NCBI RefSeq assembly: GCF_015074785.1
Contig: NZ_CP042464.1
Coordinates: forward strand, 3,163,001-3,227,000
Length of the DNA stretch: 64,000 nt
Reading direction: 5' to 3'
Source of the DNA: Segatella copri
GTDB taxonomy: Bacteria; Bacteroidota; Bacteroidia; Bacteroidales; Bacteroidaceae
The notes beneath the pieces are model-generated. The model saw only the letters and a program-made list of their open reading frames with translations. It did no database searches and was not told the origin of the DNA. The translations under genes and the position numbers were made by a program. Position 1 is the stretch's first letter. Every line of letters starts with the position of its first letter. Positions 29,274 to 36,594 of the stretch are shown here, one piece after another.

Positions 29274-30260
29274 TCACTGTCCTCCCAGTCTTTCGAAGAA
29301 GGTGATGATTTCTTCGAAGGTCTTGAATTCATCGCTGCCGTATTCTATCGTCGTACCCATGAAACCATCGCATGGGCTAGGGTCGATGAAGTAATCGCCG
29401 TAGAGCAGGTTCTTCTGGTTGCAGAAGATGATGTGGTTGTAGGCTGGGGTAGAGAGATATTCCTCCACCCAGGTCTGTACCTTCGCCATGTATTCATGGT
29501 CGTTGGTTGGCGCTGGGGCTACGATGTATACGTTGTAATGCTCTATCAGCATCTCGTAAGCCTTGTGCATCGAGCTGGTTGCCTTCATGTAACTGTCGTG
29601 CAGGGCATCGAAGTCTATGTATACGATAGGGCGCTCCTTGCCGTTCTGCTTGTCGTCTATCCATCGGATAACCGGACAGAGATAGTGGAATGCTACCTTG
29701 TCGATAAGTCGGTGCTCGCCATGGAATGGGATGGCGAGTGGATAGTGCTCGTGGAAGAGGTCGAAGGTATGGACCAGCGGATCAGCATCGCCGAAGAGAC
29801 CATAAACACGTTGCTGCTCCTCGGGAGTAATGTCCTGGAAGCAACGCTCGGTAAAGTCACGGTATTCCTTGATGAGGCCTTTGTTAACCATCAGTTCGTT
29901 CACTCCGTCTTTTCTCGGGTTCTGGAATTCCTGCTTGCCGGTCATGCTGCTCATCGTATTGCCCATCTCGAAGGCAGGGTTTACGAGGATGCGGTCGAAT
30001 CCTTTCAGCAGTTCGGTATACATGCCTCCCATCGAGGTACCGATGATGAGGTCAGGCTTCTCAGTCTCCGCCATCTTCTGCAGCATCTCTATGCCCTCTT
30101 CCGGATGTACCGGGATGTCTTCAGCCACGAGGGTGGCATTCGGCATCAGTTCCTGCAACATCTTTACGGTGCCGCTCTGAGCAGAAGAGAGGAAACCGTG
30201 AACGTACATGATTTTCTTGCCCGCCATGAGGTCGGGGAATTGTTTGATATATGGGTTCAT
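29274..30260 (-). CDS. YqiA-like esterase fused to a HAD 5'-nucleotidase-like domain
   Basis: 328 residues in two parts. Residues about 1-200 resemble YqiA/YcfP alpha/beta hydrolases: MYVHGFLSSAQSGT, nucleophile elbow GTSMGGMY, and a late GDADPLV plus HGEHRL that can supply the acid and His. Residues about 215-328 resemble the 5'(3')-deoxyribonucleotidase branch of HAD phosphatases: VYIDFDALHDS where the family has DMDG, then NQKNLLYGDYFIDPSPCDGF where it has a Lys and a DYLIDD-type acidic pair. Here one acidic residue is replaced (DPSP), so the phosphatase half may be inactive. The fusion assignment is an inference from motif order. It has its own upstream repeat and terminator. Confidence 0.7.
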   Translation of the reverse strand: MNPYIKQFPDLMAGKKIMYVHGFLSSAQSGTVKMLQELMPNATLVAEDIPVHPEEGIEMLQKMAETEKPDLIIGTSMGGMYTELLKGFDRILVNPAFEMGNTMSSMTGKQEFQNPRKDGVNELMVNKGLIKEYRDFTERCFQDITPEEQQRVYGLFGDADPLVHTFDLFHEHYPLAIPFHGEHRLIDKVAFHYLCPVIRWIDDKQNGKERPIVYIDFDALHDSYMKATSSMHKAYEMLIEHYNVYIVAPAPTNDHEYMAKVQTWVEEYLSTPAYNHIIFCNQKNLLYGDYFIDPSPCDGFMGTTIEYGSDEFKTFEEIITFFERLGGQ

Positions 30261-30317
30261 ATTCTTATAGTTTAATGTACTGCTATTTCCTTAAGCGATT
30301 TGTACTTAGTTTGTGGT

Positions 30318-30380
30318 GCAAAGATACTAAAATTATAAATACGCATATAATAAAGGTATTTATAATTATTGATAATTAAC
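30318..30380 (-). repeat. Upstream repeat, copy 2 (ahead of the esterase fusion)
   Basis: Matches 26953-27015; the 35 bases 30346-30380 are identical to 26981-27015. It starts with CAAAGATA (minus-strand TATCTTTG), a -7 element for the esterase gene. Confidence 0.85.
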
Positions 30381-30395
30381 CATTGGAGGTCATTA

Positions 30396-30433
30396 AAAAA
30401 AGAGAACCACCCATCGCTGGCAGTCCTCTTTTA
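30396..30433 (-). terminator. Terminator of the first DUF234-type ATPase gene
   Basis: AAAAAGAG at 30396 pairs with CTCTTTT ending at 30432. It lies just beyond the ATPase stop on the minus strand. Confidence 0.65.
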
Positions 30434-30446
30434 TTATTCTTCTATT

Positions 30447-31904
30447 TTATCGTTGAAATAATTGCTCAAGAGTTATCAGGTGATTGATGATACTTGCATG
30501 CATATTGGAACTAAGTCCTATTGTTGTCACCAAAACAGTTTGTATTGAGCGAGTCTTGTTATGCATCTTGCTATTTGCGAAAGCGTCTATCTTGTGACGT
30601 ATATTCTCCTCGACATCTTGTGTGATAGTAAAATTACCTGTTGAAAATTTCATTTCGCAGAGATAATCTGTTTGAGTACTTTTACTCTCCATGACTAAAT
30701 CTATTTGAGCACCTTTTCCGTCTTCAGCTTTCCCACACCAACTGTAGTTCCTTTCAACCGAATGGATACGTAGAGTGTCTTGTATGTTTTGCAGATGCTC
30801 TATGCTCAAAAGTTCAAACGTATCTCCAGCCCATGTGTAGAATGTGGCTGTCCCATGGATAGCGTTCCATCCTCCTTGTTTGACTTGTTTGCCATGAACA
30901 AATCTCAGATAGAATAGAGAAAAGAAATCTTTTAGCTGATATACGGTTTCGACTCTTTCCTTTCCATAGCGGGGATACTCTCTCGTAATTCCTGATTCTC
31001 TAAGGTTGTCAAGTAGCTTTGTCAGGGTACCTCCAGTTTTGATACCTGTAGCCTTGGAAAGCTCTGATTGAGTCATTCCATAGAACTTGCTGCCAATAGC
31101 TTTGACGATGTCTACGTATTTTTCTTTGCTAGAATAAAGTCCTGTATAAACATCTTTGAATTCCTGATGAATCAATTCATCAGCAAAGAATATGCTGTCT
31201 ATGTTGTCTGTCATTGTTCTGTCGTTGCGGAGCTTATCCAGATAATAGGGGATTCCACCTATAGCCATATAACTCACGCACATTTCATAGCGTGAGAGAT
31301 GAAAACCATTTTTCTTGTAGTACTTTTCGCATTCTGCTAGAGTGAAAGGGAATAGTTTGATGGTTTCCGTGAGTCTTCCATGCAGACCTCCATAGTCATG
31401 TATCACATTATCAAGCATCCAACTTGTAGCCGATCCACAGACAATGAGTATAATATTTCGTTCACTGTCTGCCCATGAATTCCAAAAATATCCCAGTTCT
31501 GCTATCATTTCTGATGATTGCGGTCCTGCAAGCCATGGAAGTTCATCGATAAAGATGATTTTCCTTCTGTTTCTTTTTCCTTCCAGAACTTTTCTCAAAA
31601 GTAAAAATGCCTCTCTCCAACAAGTGGGTTTCGACTCCTTTGTCGATAATCCTGCAATCACTAGCGAATCATAGAAATGCGCAAGTTGAAGTTGACGATA
31701 AGACTCATAGTCCTTGTCTCCGTCTTTAATATAAGTACCTACTGCTTTGAAGAGAATCTTCTTTCCAAAGCATTCGCTTACGAGATAAGATTTGCCTACT
31801 CTTCGACGGCCATAAATGGCTACAAGTTCAGATTTCTTTGACTTGTATATTCTATCGAGTATGTTTATCTCTTTATTTCTTCCTATGATATTTGCGTAAC
31901 TCAT
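30447..31904 (-). CDS. AAA ATPase with C-terminal DUF234 nuclease-like domain (copy 1)
   Basis: A 485-residue member of the archaeal-type ATPase family common in Bacteroidota. The start GRNKEINILDRIYKSKKSE leads to Walker A YGRRRVGKSYLV; Walker B is FIDELPWLAG. A winged-helix region lies near 285-340 (SQSELSKATGIKTGGTLTKLLDNL). The C-terminal AQIDLVMESKSTQTDYLCEMKFS fits a D-x(n)-E-x-K nuclease core. The biological role of these proteins is not established; association with mobile regions is usual. A second family member is at 49460. It has its own consensus promoter. Confidence 0.88.
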   Translation of the reverse strand: MSYANIIGRNKEINILDRIYKSKKSELVAIYGRRRVGKSYLVSECFGKKILFKAVGTYIKDGDKDYESYRQLQLAHFYDSLVIAGLSTKESKPTCWREAFLLLRKVLEGKRNRRKIIFIDELPWLAGPQSSEMIAELGYFWNSWADSERNIILIVCGSATSWMLDNVIHDYGGLHGRLTETIKLFPFTLAECEKYYKKNGFHLSRYEMCVSYMAIGGIPYYLDKLRNDRTMTDNIDSIFFADELIHQEFKDVYTGLYSSKEKYVDIVKAIGSKFYGMTQSELSKATGIKTGGTLTKLLDNLRESGITREYPRYGKERVETVYQLKDFFSLFYLRFVHGKQVKQGGWNAIHGTATFYTWAGDTFELLSIEHLQNIQDTLRIHSVERNYSWCGKAEDGKGAQIDLVMESKSTQTDYLCEMKFSTGNFTITQDVEENIRHKIDAFANSKMHNKTRSIQTVLVTTIGLSSNMHASIINHLITLEQLFQR

Positions 31905-31931
31905 TGTAAGATAGTTTTATAATGTTGGTTG

Positions 31932-31963
31932 CAAAGATACGCTTTTTTTAGGATAATACCAAA
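31932..31963 (-). promoter_or_regulatory. Promoter of the first DUF234-type ATPase
   Basis: Minus-strand TATCTTTG (31932-31939) and TTTG (31960-31963) with exactly 20 bases between. The TTTG lies inside the T run of the terminator-like hairpin described next. Confidence 0.8.
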
Positions 31964-32227
31964 AAAACTACTTAGAAAATCAGCGAAAACGATTGAATTT
32001 TCTTGCTTTTCGCTGATTTTCTAGAAAAGAATAACACTTTTCCTATAGGTTTTGCTTTTCTCGGCGAGGGTGGCATCGTCATAATAGATGAAACCTTGCA
32101 ACCAGTAGGTATAAGTGTCCATGTTTTATGCGCTCATGACGAGAGGAAAGTTTTCGTTGACCGTGACTCCTTGCTCTTGCACGATGATTTTTGCTGCAAA
32201 ATTACGGTAAATTGCAGACAAAACAAA
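31961..32227 (-). other. Candidate short transcription unit with one or two tiny ORFs
   Basis: On the minus strand TTTG (32224-32227), 19 bases, TAATTTTG (32197-32204) is a consensus promoter. About 215 bases downstream is a perfect 17-bp inverted repeat (31973-31989 with 32007-32023) followed by AGTAGTTTTTTTGG, a good terminator. Between them is a 33-codon ORF (32122 to 32021, beginning MDTYTYWLQGFIYYDDATLA). Just ahead is a shorter frame from a GTG at 32181 ending 2 bases before that ATG (VQEQGVTVNENFPLVMSA). No product is recognised. It could encode a peptide, be a small RNA, or be a gene remnant. Confidence 0.5.
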
Positions 32228-32307
32228 ATTATTGGGCGATAAACTTCCGTGTTTGCGAAAAAAGTAGTAATTTTGCACCCAATAACCATATTAAAGTTCA
32301 AGTCATA

Positions 32308-32874
32308 ATGGATTTACTGAAAGAAAGAATTATGCAGGAGGGCAGATGCTTTCCTGGTGGAATCTTAAAAGTAGACAGCTTTGTAAACCATCAGATGGAC
32401 CCTATTCTGATGATGGACTTAGCTAAGGAATTCGTGCGCCTTTTCAAGGACATCAAGTACAACAAGATTATTACTATCGAGGCTTCGGGCATCGCGCCTG
32501 CCATCATGGTAGGTTATCTGACCAATCTTCCTGTTGTATTTGTGAAGAAAAAGCAGCCTAAGACTATGGAGGGTATGATTACCTCTGTGGTTCACTCTTT
32601 TACAAAGGACCGCGATTATACGGTTTGTGTGAGCAACAGTTATCTTACTCCTGAGGACCGTGTTATCTTTATCGATGACTTCCTTGCCAACGGTAATGCG
32701 TCTAAGGGTGTGATGGACCTTTGCGAGAAGGCTGGTGCCAAGATTGAGGCGATGGGTTTCATCATAGAGAAGGCTTTCCAGCATGGTGGTGACTTCCTGC
32801 GCAAGGAGGGAATCCGTTATGAGGCGCTCGCTACCGTAGAGAGCCTGGATGATTGCAAGATTGTCTTGAAGTAA
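32308..32874 (+). CDS. xpt: Xanthine phosphoribosyltransferase
   Basis: Converts xanthine and PRPP to XMP in purine salvage. The 188 residues match the Xpt type: [20 protein letters not shown] at the start, NHQMDP, the [11 protein letters not shown] segment, [10 protein letters not shown], and the PRPP loop [14 protein letters not shown]. Start chosen at the ATG 32308; upstream frame to 32191 overlaps promoter sequence (TAATTTTG at 32268-32275). Together with the guanine deaminase and NCS2 permease it forms a functional purine-salvage set, though the genes are not contiguous. Confidence 0.95.
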   Translation: MDLLKERIMQEGRCFPGGILKVDSFVNHQMDPILMMDLAKEFVRLFKDIKYNKIITIEASGIAPAIMVGYLTNLPVVFVKKKQPKTMEGMITSVVHSFTKDRDYTVCVSNSYLTPEDRVIFIDDFLANGNASKGVMDLCEKAGAKIEAMGFIIEKAFQHGGDFLRKEGIRYEALATVESLDDCKIVLK

Positions 32875-32894
32875 AACATCTTATTATATATATT

Positions 32895-32922
32895 AAAAGC
32901 CGCCTGTAATAGGGCGGCTTTT
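32895..32922. terminator. Bidirectional terminator between xpt and the SGNH esterase
   Basis: AAAAGCCGCC pairs with GGCGGCTTTT over an 8-base loop, between two converging genes. Confidence 0.9.
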
Positions 32923-34116
32923 TTATTTGATAATGTCTGCGGCATAGATGCCCATTACTTTGTATCCGTTCGGGTTCGGATGGAGCCAGTCGCCGCTGGC
33001 ATATTCCCGCTTCATCCTTCTGTCATCATTCGGATCTTGAAGCAGCTTGGCGAAGTCTAGAATGCCATCTGCTTTCTTTGCCTGACTTCGAATCCAATCG
33101 TTTACATAGAGTCGGGCTGCTTCGTGGAAGTGGCTGTAGTAGCCGGCACCCTTAAATGGGGTGATAGTTCCCAGATAAACTTTCATCTTCCGTGCCTTCG
33201 CCTTCCTCATCATTCCCTGTATGCTCTCTATAATCTGGCGGGCTACCGTTTCGCTGTTGCCGCTCTTGGCAGCACCTATGTCGTTGATGCCTTCAAAGAT
33301 AATAACCTTCTTTACGCCGCTCTGCATCAGAATGTCTCGGTCGAAGCGTTCCTTGGCGAGTGCCCCGAAACCGCCCGGCACGGTTACGCGGTTGTTGCCG
33401 ATGCCCAGGTTCAGTACACCCTGGTTGGTTATCTTATGTTTCAGCTGCAGCATCTCCGACATAACATCCGGCCACCGGTTCTGGGCATTATCCGTAGAAC
33501 ATTTGCCGTCGGTGATGGAGTTGCCCATGATGGCGATGGCACTCATGTTGGTGCTCATCGTATACACATCGATGCCGCTGATGTTGTACCAGTGGTTCTC
33601 GCGGAAAGCCTTTTCGAAGTTGGAGTGGGCATTGGTTACTCCCTTCATGATATAAGAGGTGGTACGTGAGCCCATGTGAACGGTAGGCACATCGGGAGCC
33701 GAGGTGTAGTTGATGGTGATGGCTACGCGCTCCAGGTTCTTGAGATTGAACTTCAGGGCATCGCTCACTATCTGTCTGCCGGCAGGGATCGTAGCCTTGT
33801 AGCTGTTGCCGAACTTGAAGTATTGAGCCGATTTGGCATCAATCTTGAAGGAGTCTTTGGCGTGGGCGATATAGATGGAGCGTATCACTACGGGTTGCAT
33901 CGAGTAGATGTTGCTCAGTTTCAGTCTTATCACGTCGCCTCCTACGCTTACCTTTACTATCTGGCGAACCGAACGGTTTGTCATGTTGTTATTATAGGGC
34001 ATAAACGCTTTCACCACAGTCTGCGGTGCCGTAGCCCAAGTTCCAATCCATGTTTGTGCCGCCATCTGTAGTGTGTATGTGCAGATGAAGCATAGTATCA
34101 TTATAAATCTTTTCAC
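32923..34116 (-). CDS. Secreted SGNH/GDSL-family hydrolase
   Basis: 397 residues with a signal peptide (MKRFIMILCFICTYTLQMAAQ). SGNH blocks are visible: block I AIMGNSITDGKCS (catalytic Ser), block II LGIGNNRV (Gly), block III FEGINDIGAAK (Asn), and block V GDWLHPNPNGYKVMG (His with upstream Asp). An N-terminal beta-sandwich-like part (about 25-160) precedes the catalytic domain, as in secreted carbohydrate or acyl esterases of Bacteroidota. The substrate is unknown. It is not linked to a polysaccharide locus here. Confidence 0.87.
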   Translation of the reverse strand: MKRFIMILCFICTYTLQMAAQTWIGTWATAPQTVVKAFMPYNNNMTNRSVRQIVKVSVGGDVIRLKLSNIYSMQPVVIRSIYIAHAKDSFKIDAKSAQYFKFGNSYKATIPAGRQIVSDALKFNLKNLERVAITINYTSAPDVPTVHMGSRTTSYIMKGVTNAHSNFEKAFRENHWYNISGIDVYTMSTNMSAIAIMGNSITDGKCSTDNAQNRWPDVMSEMLQLKHKITNQGVLNLGIGNNRVTVPGGFGALAKERFDRDILMQSGVKKVIIFEGINDIGAAKSGNSETVARQIIESIQGMMRKAKARKMKVYLGTITPFKGAGYYSHFHEAARLYVNDWIRSQAKKADGILDFAKLLQDPNDDRRMKREYASGDWLHPNPNGYKVMGIYAADIIK

Positions 34117-34163
34117 CTTGTTGTATTTTAAAAGTATATATTTGTATGTTGATGAGGTGTTGT

Positions 34164-34388
34164 CACTAGGCTCGGCAGACCTGCTGACTGCTGTCGGCAG
34201 AGCTGCTGACTAGGCTCAGCAGAGCTGCCGAGCCTAGTGGAAATCATCAAGAAGCAGACTGCTTGAACCTCAGATACTGTCTCCTAGAACCTCAGATACT
34301 GACTGCTTGAACCTCCTAATCTGTATCTTTGCCCCAGCGCAGTCGTATCCTTGCGCCAGATGAGGCGTCTCGTTACGCTTATTCAGCC
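34164..34388. repeat. Degenerate 22-bp tandem arrays upstream of the SGNH gene
   Basis: Three 22-base units at 34167, 34189 and 34211 (cores CTCGGCAGACCTGC, GTCGGCAGAGCTGC, CTCAGCAGAGCTGC) lie within a larger hairpin whose outer arms CACTAGGCTCGGCAG (34164) and CTGCCGAGCCTAGTG (34225) are perfectly complementary. After 24 bases, units continue with exact 22-base spacing at 34257, 34279 and 34301 (shared AACCTCAGATACT). Weaker ones follow at 34323 and 34345 (GTATCTTTG / GTATCCTTG) and possibly 34367. No gene is seen in the block. Confidence 0.85.
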
Positions 34389-34394
34389 GCATTA

Positions 34395-34661
34395 TTATGC
34401 TTGATAATAAATAGCATCTTCTGCATTTGACGGTTTGTATATGCCAGCATCTGCGAATAGTCCTTCAAAGCATAAATCTTCGTCTAATTCAGGCCAATGG
34501 ATACCATATCTGCTCAATACGAAAGCCTTACGCTGGGCAGGTGTGGCGTTAGCAAGACGGCTCCAACGGCTGAAAGGATAGTTAGCCTTCCAGCCATTTT
34601 GGGTTTCTGCCCAAATATGGGCATCGTCAACCCAAACGCGATTTACTCTATATTGCTCCAT
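34395..34661 (-). CDS. DUF2442 family small protein
   Basis: 88 residues with the DUF2442 pattern: RVNRVWVDDAHIWAETQNGW, then YPFSRWSRLANATPAQRKAF and GIHWPELDEDLCFEGLF. Such genes are usually paired with a DUF4160 gene, and together are often annotated as a toxin-antitoxin-like pair; the function is not established. Here the DUF4160 partner directly upstream (stop 6 bases before this ATG) survives only as a fragment, so the protein may be an orphan. Confidence 0.8.
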   Translation of the reverse strand: MEQYRVNRVWVDDAHIWAETQNGWKANYPFSRWSRLANATPAQRKAFVLSRYGIHWPELDEDLCFEGLFADAGIYKPSNAEDAIYYQA

Positions 34662-34667
34662 AATATC

Positions 34668-34783
34668 TTATTTTTGATTAAAATATTCTTTCCATCTATC
34701 TATAATGACCGCCTCATTCTCAGAAATAATAGATTCTATCAAAGCAATATCATGTTTTTTGAATCCATGATTATAAATCTGGG
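34668..34783 (-). pseudogene. DUF4160 gene remnant (C-terminal end)
   Basis: The minus strand encodes GFKKHDIALIESIISENE and continues to DRWKEYF before a stop, matching the style of DUF4160 C-termini (alternating helix ending in a W-x(n)-F/L). No N-terminal half or start codon remains; the upstream sequence switches to half of a terminator (GGATACACCTT). It would have been the partner of the DUF2442 gene. Confidence 0.55.
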
Positions 34784-34807
34784 TCAGAGGGGATACACCT
34801 TATTATA

Positions 34808-34909
34808 TTATAGTTCTTTTATTTCATTTTCAGTCAAACCGATAATTGAAGATATCTGCTCTATGCTCAACCCATTCTTCTAATGGTGATTTAGCCACCT
34901 TGTTGAATT
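34808..34909 (-). pseudogene. Rpn-type recombination-promoting nuclease remnant
   Basis: Two frame-shifted pieces are visible on the minus strand: EFNKVAKSPLEEWV (Rpn mid-region style) and the C-terminal GLSIEQISSIIGLTENEIKEL followed by a stop, a typical Rpn/PD-(D/E)XK transposase-nuclease ending. The nuclease core is missing. The piece abuts the 120-bp repeat at 34916. Confidence 0.55.
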
Positions 34910-34915
34910 CGCGCA

Positions 34916-35035
34916 GCTAGTGCGCACACCTTTTTAGTATAATAAATCTAAAAATTTTTGGTTAGAACTCTACTTTCGCATATCTTTGCACTTAAAAAAA
35001 GTGGCACATGTGCCATAAATTTTAAGTAGAGGCAT
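34916..35035 (+). repeat. 120-bp exact repeat carrying a promoter, copy 1
   Basis: Identical over 120 bases to 42826-42945. It begins with half of a terminator (GTGCGCACACCTTTTT) and contains a consensus plus-strand promoter: TTTG (34957-34960), 20 bases, TATCTTTG (34981-34988). The leader that follows holds CACTT/AAGTG and the palindrome GGCACATGTGCC. No gene follows on the plus strand in this copy. Confidence 0.95.
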
Positions 35036-35070
35036 CTGTTCGAGCAGTCCTTAGGAAGCAAGTAAGCACA

Positions 35071-35101
35071 GGGAGGGCAGGTTTGTTACCTGCCCAATAG
35101 C
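35071..35101. repeat. Hairpin repeat, copy 1
   Basis: GGGCAGGT-TTGTT-ACCTGCCC is a strong hairpin followed by AATAGCA. A diverged copy lies at 42764-42795 with the same loop but a T-T mismatch in the stem. Confidence 0.75.
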
Positions 35102-35115
35102 ATCCCCCGCCCTAA

Positions 35116-35205
35116 TTAAAAAGGCGAGTGCCGCTTTACTGATTTGTCGCAGCCGTGAAAACCTACAACAAGATTAGAACGTCTAGAATATAGAGATTCT
35201 TCCAT
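35116..35205 (-). pseudogene. Truncated ART-like gene (third cassette, N-terminal stump)
   Basis: Starts MEESLYSRRSNLVVGFHGCD, nearly identical to the two full ART-like proteins, then breaks after about 23 codons. The sequence beyond the break (AALAFLIRAG in another frame) is a piece of the 47-residue gene, showing that recombination between cassette copies removed the rest. Confidence 0.88.
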
Positions 35206-35211
35206 TATCTA

Positions 35212-35355
35212 TTATCTTAAATGAGGGGCAACTTCTCCACTTGGCAGCAATATGCCAGCTCTAATCAAGAAAGCTTTTGCTGCTTCCTTGCTAGCCGTAG
35301 CAGCTTTTGCAGCTGCCTCTAATCTTTCTTGTCTTTTGCTATCAAATAAATCCAT
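35212..35355 (-). CDS. 47-residue cassette protein, copy 2
   Basis: Starts MDLFDSKRQERLEAAAKAAT and ends GILLPSGEVAPHLR. It is 47 residues like its two relatives at 35995 and 41597. An Ala/Lys-rich N-terminal helix precedes an absolutely conserved GILLP-x-G-x-x-APHLR tail. Its ribosome binding site is degenerate (AAAGAGCTAG versus AAGGAGGT in copy 1), and the ART-like gene behind it is truncated, so this copy is probably decaying. The function is unknown. Confidence 0.75.
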   Translation of the reverse strand: MDLFDSKRQERLEAAAKAATASKEAAKAFLIRAGILLPSGEVAPHLR

Positions 35356-35371
35356 ATTCTAGCTCTTTATA

Positions 35372-35992
35372 TTATGGGTTTGGATAATCCTGATTGATAC
35401 TTCTAGGAAGGAAATAACCCTTGATGCAATTAGGATTGCAGACACAAATCTGAATATGATTCTTTTCTCTGAATCCTGCATTAGGATATAGTTCCTGTCC
35501 TTCCCAAAATACTCCTTTTACTGAATCGTATGGATGGGCATTGGCATCCTGATTGTATGTTAAAGCAGTTTGTACAACTGCACAATCCAATTTTCTAATC
35601 AATAAATCTGTAGAATTTCCGATAGATGTATTCTTCGGTAATTCAATCCCTGATTCTTTATAAACAGTAACCATAGACTCATAAGCAGCCTTTAATTCCT
35701 GAAGATATGTGCTATCTGTTAAGTCAAAACAATACCCCAAGTCTATAATTGCACCAACAACTGCAGGCTCTTTGATTTGTGAGTTCTTTCTTTTGGCTAA
35801 ATCTTTAGCCCATTGCCAAGCTCGTTCCTCATTATTTTCCCAAAAATAGATGCCGTTTCCTAACCAGTCATAGTCATTAGTGCTGGAAAGAAGATCGGTC
35901 TTACCAGCAACTACGGCATCAACAACAGACTTGTCGCAGCCATGAAATCCTATTACTAGGTTGGAGCGCCTTGAATATAAAGACTTATCCAT
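35372..35992 (-). CDS. ART-like protein of the two-gene cassette, copy 1
   Basis: 206 residues, not matched to a named family with certainty. The sequence shows GFHGCDKSVVDAV near the N-terminus, DYDWLGNGIYFWENNEERAW (residues near 41-60), and WEGQELYPNAGFREKNHIQI near 170. An N-terminal H in FHG, then a Y in GIYFWE, then a late E suggests the H-Y-E layout of PARP-type ADP-ribosyltransferases; DUF3990-like proteins also carry an HGS...GFY pattern. This is inference. It starts 2 bases after the 47-residue gene, so the two are translated together. It is about 70% identical by eye to copy 3 (40980), with identical long C-terminal stretches. Confidence 0.7.
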   Translation of the reverse strand: MDKSLYSRRSNLVIGFHGCDKSVVDAVVAGKTDLLSSTNDYDWLGNGIYFWENNEERAWQWAKDLAKRKNSQIKEPAVVGAIIDLGYCFDLTDSTYLQELKAAYESMVTVYKESGIELPKNTSIGNSTDLLIRKLDCAVVQTALTYNQDANAHPYDSVKGVFWEGQELYPNAGFREKNHIQICVCNPNCIKGYFLPRSINQDYPNP

Positions 35993-35994
35993 AA

Positions 35995-36138
35995 TTATCT
36001 CAAATGTGGTGCAACTTCTCCATTAGGTAAAAGAATTCCTGCCCTAATTAAAAAGGCACGTGCTGCTTCTTTACTGGCAGTAGAAGCCTTTCTTGCAGCC
36101 TCTAATCTTTCTTGTCTTTTGCTATCAAATAAATCCAT
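35995..36138 (-). CDS. 47-residue cassette protein, copy 1
   Basis: Starts MDLFDSKRQERLEAARKAST and ends GILLPNGEVAPHLR, with a good AAGGAGGT ribosome binding site. It directly precedes the ART-like gene (2-base gap), with a consensus promoter at 36310-36341. The tight pairing, small size and conserved tail suggest a partner, antitoxin or chaperone of the ART-like protein; no family was recognised. Confidence 0.8.
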   Translation of the reverse strand: MDLFDSKRQERLEAARKASTASKEAARAFLIRAGILLPNGEVAPHLR

Positions 36139-36176
36139 ATTCTACCTCCTTGTTTTAAAAGTTGAACATTTCTTTT

Positions 36177-36308
36177 GCAAAGATTATGCCAGCGAGTGCA
36201 ATGAAAGTTTACTTTCAGATTGCCGAGCGCCACTAATCTTCTGCAAAGATTATGCCAGCGAGTGCAATGAAAGTTTACTTTCAGATTGCCGAGCGCCGCT
36301 AATCTTCT
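36177..36308. repeat. Two perfect-looking 66-bp tandem units in the cassette leader
   Basis: Units 36177-36242 and 36243-36308 differ at a single base (CGCCACTAA versus CGCCGCTAA). Each starts GCAAAGATTATGCC and contains GAAAG-TTTA-CTTTC. They sit between the promoter (36310) and the 47-residue gene, so the mRNA leader is lengthened by 132 bases. A plus-strand frame is open through both units because 66 is a multiple of 3; I judge it non-coding. Confidence 0.92.
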
Positions 36309-36309
36309 G

Positions 36310-36341
36310 CAAAGATACGCTTTTCTTCTGAAAGATGCAAG
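36310..36341 (-). promoter_or_regulatory. Promoter of cassette copy 1
   Basis: Minus-strand TATCTTTG (36310-36317) and CTTG (36338-36341) separated by 20 bases. The same ~45-base promoter segment recurs at 40644 and 41780. Confidence 0.75.
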
Positions 36342-36497
36342 GAATTATTGAAAAATGTTTGAGAATGAGGGAAATAAAAAGAAAAACAAAAAAAACGGGG
36401 TCATCACCAGCATCGAATAATCTGGGAGAGGGCCTTACCGGGACTGCGCTGCAAAGATAATAATAAAAATGGAATATACCAAAGATCTTTTCGAAAA

Positions 36498-36594
36498 ATT
36501 ACGTCCGGACGTATCTGTAGCTACGTCGGGACGCGTCTGTTGCTACATCGGGACGTATCAAATGCTACGTCGGGACGTAATTTTTGCTGCATCG
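36498..36594. repeat. 22-bp tandem array with core GCTACGTCGGGACGTA
   Basis: Units begin at 36520, 36542, 36564 and 36586 (each exactly 22 apart), with a diverged unit before (36498). The shared core is GCTACGTCGGGACG; the last 6-8 bases of each unit differ. The unit core contains the palindromic words ACGT and CGGGACG. No coding frame fits. Confidence 0.9.

Noticed and set aside
32003..32242. 79-codon plus-strand ORF between the ATPase and xpt
   Set aside because: The minus strand here has a promoter, terminator and small frames; the plus frame has no ribosome binding site and overlaps the hairpin.
36119..36331. 70-codon plus-strand ORF through the 66-bp repeats
   Set aside because: The frame is open only because the unit length is divisible by three; it lacks a ribosome binding site and opposes the cassette transcript.
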